This document shows positions 17,578 to 25,443 of a stretch of 64,000 nucleotides of DNA, one piece after another. This DNA is from Saccharicrinis carchari (lineage in GTDB: Bacteria; Bacteroidota; Bacteroidia; Bacteroidales; Marinilabiliaceae), in the NCBI RefSeq assembly GCF_900182605.1, contig NZ_FXTB01000001.1, forward strand, positions 1,116,001 to 1,180,000. Reading direction: 5' to 3'. The notes below the pieces were generated by a model that was not told the origin of the DNA, did no database searches, and was given only the letters and a program-made list of their open reading frames with translations. Within the stretch, counting starts at the first letter, position 1, and the number at the start of each line of letters is the position of its first letter. The position numbers and the translations under genes were made by a program.

Positions 17578-20079
17578 ATGAATTTAGCAGAACTACATAC
17601 AAACCAAGAGGCCGTTATTGTAAAAATAAAAGGGCACGGCGCATTTCGTAAGCGTATTATCGAAATGGGTTTTGTGAAGGGGAAAAAAGTGAAGGTAGTT
17701 AAAAATGCCCCCTTAAAAGATCCTATTGAATATAAAATATTAGATTATATGGTTTCGCTTCGACGCAGCGAGGCCGCATTGGTAGAAGTAGTATCAGAAG
17801 AGGAAGCGAAAAAAATGGCGTCCATCCCATTTGAGGGGACAATAACCGATGAAGTGCTCCGGGAATCGGCCATGGAACGCCGTAAAACCATTAATGTGGC
17901 CTTAGTGGGCAACCCTAACTGTGGAAAAACCACCCTTTTTAATTATGTGAGCGGCTCACAGGAACATGTGGGCAATTACAGCGGTGTAACCATCGATGCC
18001 AAAGAGGGCACTTTTAAACACAAAGGCTACACCTTTAATATCGTGGATTTGCCGGGCACTTATTCATTATCGGCTTATTCGCCCGAGGAAATTTTTGTGC
18101 GCCGCCACATCATCGAGAGAACGCCCGATATCATCATCAATGTTATAGATGCCTCCAACCTGGAACGCAATCTACTACTTACTACACAGCTTATCGACAT
18201 GGATGTAAAGGTGATAGCAGCACTTAACATGTATGATGAACTGAAAAAGAAAGGCGATACTTTTAACCATCAGAAATTGGGTAATATGTTGGGCATAAAT
18301 TTTGTGCCCACGGTCAGTTCAAAACGACAAGGTATTCATGAACTGTTTACCAAAGCCATTCGGATTTACGAAGATATGAGCGTAAATCAGCGGCGGGTAT
18401 CTATAAATTACGGACCGGTGCTGGAAACGGCTATTGCTAAACTACAGAAGGAAGTTTTTCCAGATTTTGACTTACCCAAAGACATATCGCCCCGGTATAT
18501 AGCCCTAAAAATGTTGGAAGAAGACGAAGTTTTCTGTGCGAATCTTTTGCAAAATGGTGAACTACCTCGTCTGGAAGCCAAAAACCAATCCATCATTAAA
18601 AAAGTAGAAACCGATTTGGGTGATGATTGCGAAACCTTGATAACCGATGCCAAGTACGGTTTTATTGCAGGCGCACTTAAACAAACCTACAAAGAATCGC
18701 CCAAAATAAGAATCCGTAAATCCGAAATAGTAGACACACTTATCACGCATAAGCTTTTCGGGTTTCCCATCTTCTTCTTTTTCATGTGGCTGATGTTCCA
18801 AAGCACCTTTACACTTGGTCAATACCCCATGGATTTGATTGAGAACGGGGTGGAGGCACTGATGGGACTGATGGACAACATCTTAACGGCGGGACCATTT
18901 AAGGATTTACTTATAAACGGTATCATTAGCGGCATGGGCGGTGTAATAGTATTTTTGCCCAATATACTTATCCTCTTCTTTTTCATTTCATTTATGGAGG
19001 ATACGGGTTACATGGCTCGTGCGGCCTTTATCATGGATAAGCTGATGCACAAAATGGGCTTACACGGAAAATCATTTATACCACTTATAATGGGCTTCGG
19101 GTGCAACGTGCCAGCCATTATGGCCACACGCACCATCGAGGACAAAAACAACCGCCTGATTACCATGCTCATTAATCCATTAATGTCGTGCAGTGCAAGG
19201 TTGCCTGTATATATTCTTTTCATAGGCGCTTTTTTCCCTCAACATTCGGGAACCATATTATTTGGCATGTACGGATTGGGTATATTATTGGCCATTCTTA
19301 TGGCCCGCTTATTCAGGAAATTTTTATTCAAAGACAAGGATATTCCTTTTGTTATGGAGCTTCCGCCATACCGCATGCCCACGCTACGAACCACCTTGAG
19401 ACACATGTGGAACAAAGGTGCTCAATACATAAAAAAGGTGGGTGGTATTATTATGGTAGCTTCTATCATCATATGGTTTTTACAGAGTTTTCCGAAAAAT
19501 ATAGAATACACCCAAAATTACGATAACAATATTCATGCACTGCAAACGCAACAGGAACAATTAAAATCTGCAACAAATGAGGAAGCAGATCAGGCTGGTT
19601 TAAAGGATGATTTGCAAAGACAAATAGATGCCTTAAAAGCCTCCAAATATACCGAACAACAAAAAGCCTCTTACATCGGTCGCCTGGGGCACTTTATTGA
19701 ACCTGCTATCCGTCCGCTTGGTTTTGATTGGAAAATGGGAATCAGCATTTTGAGTGGTGTTGCGGCCAAAGAAGTGGTGGTGAGTACCATGGCCGTGATT
19801 TACCATAGACCCGGAAATACAGTCGAGGAGGATGAAAATGGCTTAATAGGGAACCTCCAGACCTCAACCGATAGCCAGGGTAAACCATCCTTTACACCTT
19901 TAGTGGCCTTGAGCTTTTTAATATTTGTGTTAGTGTATTTTCCCTGCATTGGTGTAATTGCTACCATACGCAGGGAGTCGGGATCGTGGAAGTGGGCCGT
20001 ATTCACTATTTTTTATACAACAGGCTTGGCTTGGTTGTTGTCGTTTATTGTTTATCAAACCGGAAGTTTAATATTTTAA
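17578..20079 (+). CDS. feoB: FeoA-FeoB fusion ferrous iron transporter
   Basis: 833 residues. Residues 1-75 are a FeoA-like SH3 domain (GAFRKRIIEMGFVKGKKVKVV). The G domain follows with G1 GNPNCGKTT at 111-119, G3 VDLPGTYSLSAYSPEE and the FeoB-type G4 LNMYDE. The membrane part has Gate motifs including IPLIMGFGCNVPAIMATRTIEDKN and the later GVAAKEVVVSTMAV. An extra hydrophilic, probably coiled stretch (about residues 645-700, rich in Gln, Lys, Asp) sits between membrane helices. It imports Fe(II) across the inner membrane using nucleotide hydrolysis. First gene of a rightward metal-related cluster; the fusion is normal in this phylum. Confidence 0.97.
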   Translation: MNLAELHTNQEAVIVKIKGHGAFRKRIIEMGFVKGKKVKVVKNAPLKDPIEYKILDYMVSLRRSEAALVEVVSEEEAKKMASIPFEGTITDEVLRESAMERRKTINVALVGNPNCGKTTLFNYVSGSQEHVGNYSGVTIDAKEGTFKHKGYTFNIVDLPGTYSLSAYSPEEIFVRRHIIERTPDIIINVIDASNLERNLLLTTQLIDMDVKVIAALNMYDELKKKGDTFNHQKLGNMLGINFVPTVSSKRQGIHELFTKAIRIYEDMSVNQRRVSINYGPVLETAIAKLQKEVFPDFDLPKDISPRYIALKMLEEDEVFCANLLQNGELPRLEAKNQSIIKKVETDLGDDCETLITDAKYGFIAGALKQTYKESPKIRIRKSEIVDTLITHKLFGFPIFFFFMWLMFQSTFTLGQYPMDLIENGVEALMGLMDNILTAGPFKDLLINGIISGMGGVIVFLPNILILFFFISFMEDTGYMARAAFIMDKLMHKMGLHGKSFIPLIMGFGCNVPAIMATRTIEDKNNRLITMLINPLMSCSARLPVYILFIGAFFPQHSGTILFGMYGLGILLAILMARLFRKFLFKDKDIPFVMELPPYRMPTLRTTLRHMWNKGAQYIKKVGGIIMVASIIIWFLQSFPKNIEYTQNYDNNIHALQTQQEQLKSATNEEADQAGLKDDLQRQIDALKASKYTEQQKASYIGRLGHFIEPAIRPLGFDWKMGISILSGVAAKEVVVSTMAVIYHRPGNTVEEDENGLIGNLQTSTDSQGKPSFTPLVALSFLIFVLVYFPCIGVIATIRRESGSWKWAVFTIFYTTGLAWLLSFIVYQTGSLIF

Positions 20080-20083
20080 AGTT

Positions 20084-20296
20084 ATGGTACAAGAGATATT
20101 AATGTGGACATGTGTAGTTGGGGCCTTTGGATATACTGCTTATTCATTTGGCAAAGCTATTTGGGAAGCCTACCAACCAAATGTTACCAATGGATGTGGA
20201 AGTTCGTGCGGAGGTTGTGGCCCCAAATCAGATTTGATGAAACAGGTAAAAAAGAACCAAATAAGACCGCTCAAGCTATCCAACACAGAGCGTTAA
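20084..20296 (+). CDS. FeoB-associated Cys-rich membrane peptide
   Basis: 70 residues, starting four bases after the feoB stop. One membrane helix (residues 4-25) is followed by a Cys-rich cytosolic cluster CGSSCGGCG at 38-46 and a basic tail. This is the pattern of the small FeoB-associated family, placed like FeoC in other bacteria. A role in metal hand-off or FeoB stability is inferred, not shown. Confidence 0.88.
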   Translation: MVQEILMWTCVVGAFGYTAYSFGKAIWEAYQPNVTNGCGSSCGGCGPKSDLMKQVKKNQIRPLKLSNTER

Positions 20297-20343
20297 CACT
20301 TTTTTAACACGAAAATTTAAAAGGATTTATTTTCTTTGTATAT

Positions 20344-20856
20344 ATGATAATTCGAGAAATAAATAAGCGTTTTATTGCCATCCTTACCCTGGCTATGTTC
20401 TTGTTGAGCACCAATGGGATGGTTCTCTTTTATCATTATTGTCAGCACGGCAGCACGGTAGAATATGTTATGTTTATGGATTCCACCTACGATCAGTGCA
20501 GGGAAAATGCAACTGACCATTGCCATATCCATCATCCTGAAAAAGAATGCTGTGAGCAGCACAACGATAAGCTCAATGAGAACTTCAACGAAGAACATTT
20601 CTGCTGCTCGGATCATAAAACCTATACAAAAACATTAAAGCTTAAAAACGAATATAATTCTTCTGACAGGCAAGCCATGCCAAAACCTATCTGCTTAGAA
20701 TTATTCTTATCCAACATTTCTCCAGGCTTAAGCATAAGCAATCACACCATTTTCACTACCGAAGGTTGGCGGGAACTTCCGCTCGAGAAACCTCTTTTTC
20801 AGTACAGTGGTACACAGTTGGTGACTTTATATCGCACCTTAAAAATCGCTTGTTAA
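20344..20856 (+). CDS. HYC_CC_PP-type Cys/His-rich exported protein
   Basis: 170 residues. An N-terminal hydrophobic segment (residues 9-30, FIAILTLAMFLLSTNGM) is followed by HYC at 31-33, C52, HCHIHH at 59-64, CC at 69-70 and CC at 87-88, then a Pro-containing PKP near 114. The HYC...CC...P order matches the Bacteroidota HYC_CC_PP family as I know it, small proteins often next to HMA proteins and TonB receptors. The Cys/His spacing suggests periplasmic metal binding. It lies 47 bases after the FeoB peptide and ahead of the TonB receptor. Which metal is involved cannot be told. Confidence 0.78.
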   Translation: MIIREINKRFIAILTLAMFLLSTNGMVLFYHYCQHGSTVEYVMFMDSTYDQCRENATDHCHIHHPEKECCEQHNDKLNENFNEEHFCCSDHKTYTKTLKLKNEYNSSDRQAMPKPICLELFLSNISPGLSISNHTIFTTEGWRELPLEKPLFQYSGTQLVTLYRTLKIAC

Positions 20857-20991
20857 TATTTTGCTACCCCATGAATGCTTTTAATGATAAGGCTTTCATT
20901 GATAATTAAAGGATGCAGGGGAACGTGTCTTTACAAAAGCAGCTAATGCTCCCATGCTAAAAACAATTAAAACCACGCAAAATATTTATTG

Positions 20992-23205
20992 ATGAGCAAG
21001 ATATATACAATCGCTTTCGCTATGCTAATTTCCTTGTCGGCCTATGCCGCTAATATTAAAGGAAAAGTATTGGAGAAAAAAGAAAACAATACCGTTCCGC
21101 TGGTAGGTGTAAATGTTTATTGGGCAGGAACTACCCATGGCACCGTTACAGATTACCAAGGTAACTTTCTGTTGGAACAAAACAAAACAAAGAATCAATT
21201 ACTCGTTTTTAGTTACGTAGGCTATCAAAACGATACAATAACTGTAAAAGGCACTTCGCCCATAACGGTGTTTATGCGTCAGGGTGCAGATTTAGACGAA
21301 GTAACCGTAACCTATCGCCGCCCCAATACATCCATTTCGAAACTGACCCCCCAATTTGTTCAAAATATATCGCAAAAAGAACTGGAAAGGTGCGCCTGCT
21401 GCAACCTTTCGGAGAGTTTTGAAACCAATGCCTCGGTTGATGTGGCCTATGCCGATGCTGTTTCAGGTGTTAAACAGATACAGCTTCTGGGACTATCCGG
21501 CCGTTATTCGCAACTTTCCATAGGTAACATACCCACTTTGCGCGGTGCCGAGTCGGCCTTTGGGATGGAATATATCCCGGGCACATGGATGGACGGTCTG
21601 CAAGTTTCAAAAGGTTCTGCCACCGTTAAAAACGGCTACGAGTCTATTACCGGACAAATAAATATTCAGTTAAAGGAACCCGCCGGAGAGGAACGCCTCC
21701 ATTTTTACAGCTATGGAAACATGGACGGAAAGGTAGAATCAACCTTTGGATATGCTTTTGACTTAAACGAAAAATGGAGCACTTCCATTATGGTGCAAGG
21801 GAGTGGTAATTTTAGGGAGATGGATATGAACAACGATGGCTTTTTGGATAAACCCAAGGCCAAAATGGGTACCTTCATCAATCAATGGGATTATTCCGGC
21901 GATTCGTTCTCATCTAAATTTGGGTTTTCGTATATAAATGAAGAGCGCCAAGGTGGTCAAAAAGGGTACGATCATAACAAGACACAAGCCTTACAAACAC
22001 TTTATGGAATCGGAATAAATGTAGAACGTTTCAATGCCTTTGCCAAAAATGGTTTTATTTTCGATCGTGAGGCAAGCAGCCTGGGCACCATCCTGTCGTA
22101 CAATTACTTCGACAGAGAATCATTTTATGGCAACAGGGTATTTGACGTTACACAGCAAAATTTTTATGGCAGTATCGTTTATCAATCCTACCTGGGCGAC
22201 ACCCGCCATACCTACAATATCGGCACAAGCCTGGTATACGATAATAATGATGCACTCTTTAATAACGATAACGATAACGTAGGATACGAAGAAACCGTGC
22301 CCGGTGTTTTTGCCGAATACAACTTTATACCCAATTCAAAATTTACGCTTATGGCGGGTTTGCGCTACGATTACAGCAGCCTGCACGATGGATTTTTCAC
22401 ACCCAGAATACATACCAAGTATAGCCTATCCGATTATGTAACCTTCCGTGCCAGTGCCGGTAAAGGATATAGAACCGCCGATGCCATTAGCGAAAACTCC
22501 AACCTATTGGCCAGTTCAAAAGTGTTTTATTTTGATGAGAAGATAAAACAGGAGGAAGCATGGAACTACGGACTAAGCATGGTTAACGAAATCCCCTTGG
22601 GCCAAAGAAATTTAAACCTGAGTCTGGAGTTTTACCGTACCGACTTTGAAAATCAGTTGGTGGTAGACATGGATCAAAACAGCAAGGAAGTACATTTTTA
22701 TAATCTGGATGGTAATTCTTTCTCTAATATTTTTCAGATAGAAGCAGGCTATGAATTATTTAAACGTTTTGACCTTACCGCTGCCTATCGCCATAACGAT
22801 GTAAAGAGTACATTTAATGGAGTGGAAAAAGAAGTTCCGTTTGTAAATAAATACAAAGGTTTACTATCGGGATCCTACCGTACTAACATGGATAAGTGGC
22901 AGTTTGATGTAACAGCGCAGTTTAACGGCGACCAGCGTTTACCTTCAACGGGCAATAACGCCCCAGCCAATACCCGACCCGACACATCGGAGCGTTATGT
23001 AATACTATTAGCCCAGGTTACCAAAAACTACCGTAACTGGAGCGTTTATGTAGGTGGTGAAAACCTAGGCAATTTTAAACAAAAGGATGCCATCGTAGCA
23101 CCAGAAAGCCCTTTCGGAACTGATTTTGATGCCAGCAGGATATGGGGACCCCTTTATGGTGGAATGGTATACGTGGGCGTTAAGTATAATTTAAGTAAGG
23201 AATAA
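20992..23205 (+). CDS. TonB-dependent receptor with N-terminal beta-sandwich and CxCC motif
   Basis: 737 residues from ATG 20992; a TTG one codon upstream gives the longer frame. A signal peptide (AFAMLISLSAYA) is followed by a CarboxypepD-regulatory-like domain at about 22-98 (NIKGKVLEKK..., DYQGNFLLEQN, LLVFSYVGYQ), a plug that opens with ERCACCNLSESFETNASVDV (Cys at 134, 136, 137), and the barrel. The Cys motif at the plug start suggests contact with thiophilic metal; neighbours on both sides are Cys/His metal proteins. Outer membrane import of a metal complex, perhaps copper, is inferred. Confidence 0.88.
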   Translation: MSKIYTIAFAMLISLSAYAANIKGKVLEKKENNTVPLVGVNVYWAGTTHGTVTDYQGNFLLEQNKTKNQLLVFSYVGYQNDTITVKGTSPITVFMRQGADLDEVTVTYRRPNTSISKLTPQFVQNISQKELERCACCNLSESFETNASVDVAYADAVSGVKQIQLLGLSGRYSQLSIGNIPTLRGAESAFGMEYIPGTWMDGLQVSKGSATVKNGYESITGQINIQLKEPAGEERLHFYSYGNMDGKVESTFGYAFDLNEKWSTSIMVQGSGNFREMDMNNDGFLDKPKAKMGTFINQWDYSGDSFSSKFGFSYINEERQGGQKGYDHNKTQALQTLYGIGINVERFNAFAKNGFIFDREASSLGTILSYNYFDRESFYGNRVFDVTQQNFYGSIVYQSYLGDTRHTYNIGTSLVYDNNDALFNNDNDNVGYEETVPGVFAEYNFIPNSKFTLMAGLRYDYSSLHDGFFTPRIHTKYSLSDYVTFRASAGKGYRTADAISENSNLLASSKVFYFDEKIKQEEAWNYGLSMVNEIPLGQRNLNLSLEFYRTDFENQLVVDMDQNSKEVHFYNLDGNSFSNIFQIEAGYELFKRFDLTAAYRHNDVKSTFNGVEKEVPFVNKYKGLLSGSYRTNMDKWQFDVTAQFNGDQRLPSTGNNAPANTRPDTSERYVILLAQVTKNYRNWSVYVGGENLGNFKQKDAIVAPESPFGTDFDASRIWGPLYGGMVYVGVKYNLSKE

Positions 23206-23397
23206 CAAGGTGGTGATGTGGTGGGGTAAGGTAATTGACAACGGATAATTATTACCTATTAGTGATCAGCCTGTTGGCGACACACGATCCGTCGAAAAAT
23301 ATTGTATTAAGATGACGATATACCGTGCTACCCCCGCAGCTTACCATTTATTAATATCTGTTTACTGAAATAAATAATCATTTAAAAACAAAACATC

Positions 23398-23721
23398 ATG
23401 AAAAAGATGAAGTTATTGACAGTAACCCTGTTATTATTTATGGGTATGGCAAGCACTTTTGCCAAGGACGATCCTAAACTAAAGAAAGTAACCTACACAT
23501 GTAATGTAGATTGCCACACTTGCAAGGAGAAGATAATGAAAAACATCCCTTACGAAAAAGGGGTAAAAAAAGTGGAGGTAGACATTAAAAATCAACTGGT
23601 AACGGTAACCTTCCGGAAAGACAAAAACACAACCGAAAAAATTAATAAAGCTATTGATAAATTGGGTTACCAGGCCAAAGTAAAACAACCTGAAACCAAC
23701 GAGGCATCCGAAAAAAAATAA
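23398..23721 (+). CDS. Exported heavy-metal-associated (HMA) domain protein
   Basis: 107 residues. A signal peptide (LLTVTLLLFMGMASTFA, about 1-22) is followed by one ferredoxin-like HMA domain. The metal loop is CNVDCHTC (Cys35, Cys39, Cys42; the CxxC pair is 39/42). The second half VKKVEVDIKNQLVTVTF and KAIDKLGYQAK completes the fold. The export signal places it in the periplasm, unlike cytosolic CopZ. A copper-like metallochaperone or sink working with the upstream receptor is the likely role. It lies 192 bases after the receptor, so it may have its own promoter. Confidence 0.88.
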   Translation: MKKMKLLTVTLLLFMGMASTFAKDDPKLKKVTYTCNVDCHTCKEKIMKNIPYEKGVKKVEVDIKNQLVTVTFRKDKNTTEKINKAIDKLGYQAKVKQPETNEASEKK

Positions 23722-23740
23722 TCGGACAGAGTTCAGTATA

Positions 23741-23759
23741 CACTCCGGGAGTGCTTTTT
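23741..23759 (+). terminator. Probable terminator after the HMA gene
   Basis: A CACTC-CGG-GAGTG hairpin followed by CTTTTTA, 19 bases past the stop. The same right arm can instead pair with 23871-23880 (see the palindromic element). Confidence 0.55.
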
Positions 23760-23880
23760 AGACACCCCTCCCTGCCTAACTTGAGCAAGCCAAAACCCTG
23801 CAAAGGTTTTGCCCTGTTCAGGTTAGCTTGTGTTTGTCTTGCCAAGCCATCAACCTCATTTAGGTTCCTGGCACTCCCGG
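23745..23880. repeat. 136-bp palindromic element with nested inverted repeats
   Basis: Ten-base ends CCGGGAGTGC (23745-23754) and GCACTCCCGG (23871-23880) are exact reverse complements. Inside, 23776-23826 forms a second imperfect inverted repeat with arms CTAAC/GTTAG and CAAAACC/GGTTTTG, and AACCT/AGGTT near 23852-23865 a third. It sits between convergent genes. It could be a small non-autonomous mobile element, a REP-type element, or a structured 3' end. No flanking target duplication is evident. Confidence 0.5.
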
Positions 23881-23895
23881 GAATTACCCCAGTAT

Positions 23896-24588
23896 TTATT
23901 CCAGCATAAAATAAACAACTATCTCATATTCAAGTACTATTTTTTCAAAATCTATATCGGGCATGTTTCGCTGGGCAGCATCACTTTCGGCTTTAAATGC
24001 CCTATTTACCATCCGGTTCCTATAGGGCCTAAAGTTACGCTCTTGCACGTAAAGCGCCTTGCCAATCGTTTGACCAATGGCCTCCGCCATACTACGTGCT
24101 TTTTGTTGAGCGGCTTTTATTGCCTTTACCTTTACCTCTTGCCTGAATGCCTCAATTTTGGAATGGTCGGTTTTGAGGATAGCCAAATTGGAAATACCAA
24201 TTTTTTCTAATTGGTAATATACCTGACCCGCCATTTGGCCACTGTTTACTATAAGCTGGTATTTTTTATCATTGCGGATACTCGACTTTTTATACCAATA
24301 CTCTTTAAAGTCACTTGAAAAATCAAGTATGCTTAAATCACGCTTCACATCAACACCCATAGATGAGAGTGCGCTAATCATTTTTTTTTCAAGTTGCTCA
24401 ACTTCCTTCTTCCCTTTACTATCATCTTCTTTAATCTCAATTGAAATATAAATTTCGTCGGGCACTATTTCTATTTTGGAGCTACCGGTTACCTCAATAT
24501 AGGGCTGATCTATAAAATTTTTAACTCCTTGTGCTTGTGCTGTCGTAAAACCATAAATAACAACTAACAATAACAATAACTTTTTCAT
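23896..24588 (-). CDS. SIMPL (DUF541) domain exported protein
   Basis: 230 residues from ATG 24588 (MKKLLLLLVVIYGFTTAQAQ, a clean signal peptide); the frame extends to 24645 without coding character. The body matches SIMPL/DUF541: YIEVTGSSKIEIVPDEIYISIEI near residues 30-52, VDVKRDLSILDFSSDFKE, and a C-terminal KAAQQKARSMAEAIGQTIGKAL helix. SIMPL proteins form periplasmic oligomeric rings in a few cases; no enzymatic role is established. It runs convergent to the HMA gene. Confidence 0.88.
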   Translation of the reverse strand: MKKLLLLLVVIYGFTTAQAQGVKNFIDQPYIEVTGSSKIEIVPDEIYISIEIKEDDSKGKKEVEQLEKKMISALSSMGVDVKRDLSILDFSSDFKEYWYKKSSIRNDKKYQLIVNSGQMAGQVYYQLEKIGISNLAILKTDHSKIEAFRQEVKVKAIKAAQQKARSMAEAIGQTIGKALYVQERNFRPYRNRMVNRAFKAESDAAQRNMPDIDFEKIVLEYEIVVYFMLE

Positions 24589-24761
24589 AAAATAATATTT
24601 TAATATTTGTTTGTCTATATAATGTACAAAGTAGAGTTTTTCCATAAAAAAAACGACACAAAATTAATTGCATCGCTTTTTATGCTGAAATATTTTTTAA
24701 TCGTTGCTAGTATAGATGCGTTTAATTAAGCCCTAAGTACTTTCATCAAACTATAATTATT

Positions 24762-25115
24762 TCAATCTATTATTTTAATCGCATCATTAAACTCAACTAC
24801 ATTAACCGGTTTTTTTAAAAATGCCTTTGCCCCGGAGCTTAAACAAGAATCTATTGTGCTTTGCTGCGTATCACCTGAAACTACAACTATAGGCACCCCT
24901 ATCCATTCCTTTGCCATGTCTCTTAGTATTTCAAAACCATCTTTTTGAGGCATGTATAAATCCAATAATACCAAATCAGGTCTTTCTTTTATTATAGTCT
25001 GCCATCCCTCCACCCCATCATTGGCTTCCAATATATGTAATCTGTAGTTTTTTAACATACTGCGCAACGCCAGCCTCGAATCCAAGGCATCATCAACAAT
25101 CAAAACTTTTTTCAT
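24762..25115 (-). CDS. Single-domain response regulator (CheY-like)
   Basis: 117 residues from ATG 25115 (a GTG one codon upstream is possible), just a receiver domain. Visible are the acidic pair in VLIVDDALDSR, the phospho-acceptor Asp in LVLLDLYMPQKDG, the VVVSGD switch residue and Lys in FLKKPVN. It lacks an output domain, so it must act by protein contact in a phosphorelay. No histidine kinase is encoded in the window, so its partner is elsewhere. It is divergent from galK. Confidence 0.93.
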   Translation of the reverse strand: MKKVLIVDDALDSRLALRSMLKNYRLHILEANDGVEGWQTIIKERPDLVLLDLYMPQKDGFEILRDMAKEWIGVPIVVVSGDTQQSTIDSCLSSGAKAFLKKPVNVVEFNDAIKIID

Positions 25116-25118
25116 CAC

Positions 25119-25443
25119 AATAACGATTTACGCTTTATACTTATATATAAAGAAACGCAATATATTACAAATAGATTATAGATATTGATAAAACCGCGTA
25201 TACTTTATTTAAACCCATGCATTTACACCATCAACAACATAGCTGCCATTTCTTAAGTGTTAAAAAATTGAACTAGTAGGGACTGGTAGGTATTTTGTTA
25301 TATTTTTTTCTTATTATTGCAATAACTAAAAAGAATTAACCAGAAACACCTACTATTTAGCGGATAGTAACTATTAATCTTATCTGGTAAAAGGATTGCA
25401 AAAAGTACAGAACTATTCATCTTAATAAATAAATTACAAAATC
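25119..25443. other. Divergent intergenic region upstream of the galactokinase gene
   Basis: About 325 AT-rich bases between divergent genes. A TTTTG near 25292 and a TATTATTG near 25311 could be weak promoter boxes for the galactokinase gene. Nothing else is recognised. Confidence 0.4.

Noticed and set aside
23776-23826. TPP or cobalamin riboswitch
   Set aside because: The characteristic conserved riboswitch core sequences are missing on both strands and the element lies between two 3' ends.
23651-23845. Minus-strand open frame of 64 codons
   Set aside because: It covers the palindromic element and the end of the HMA gene and has no coding-like composition.
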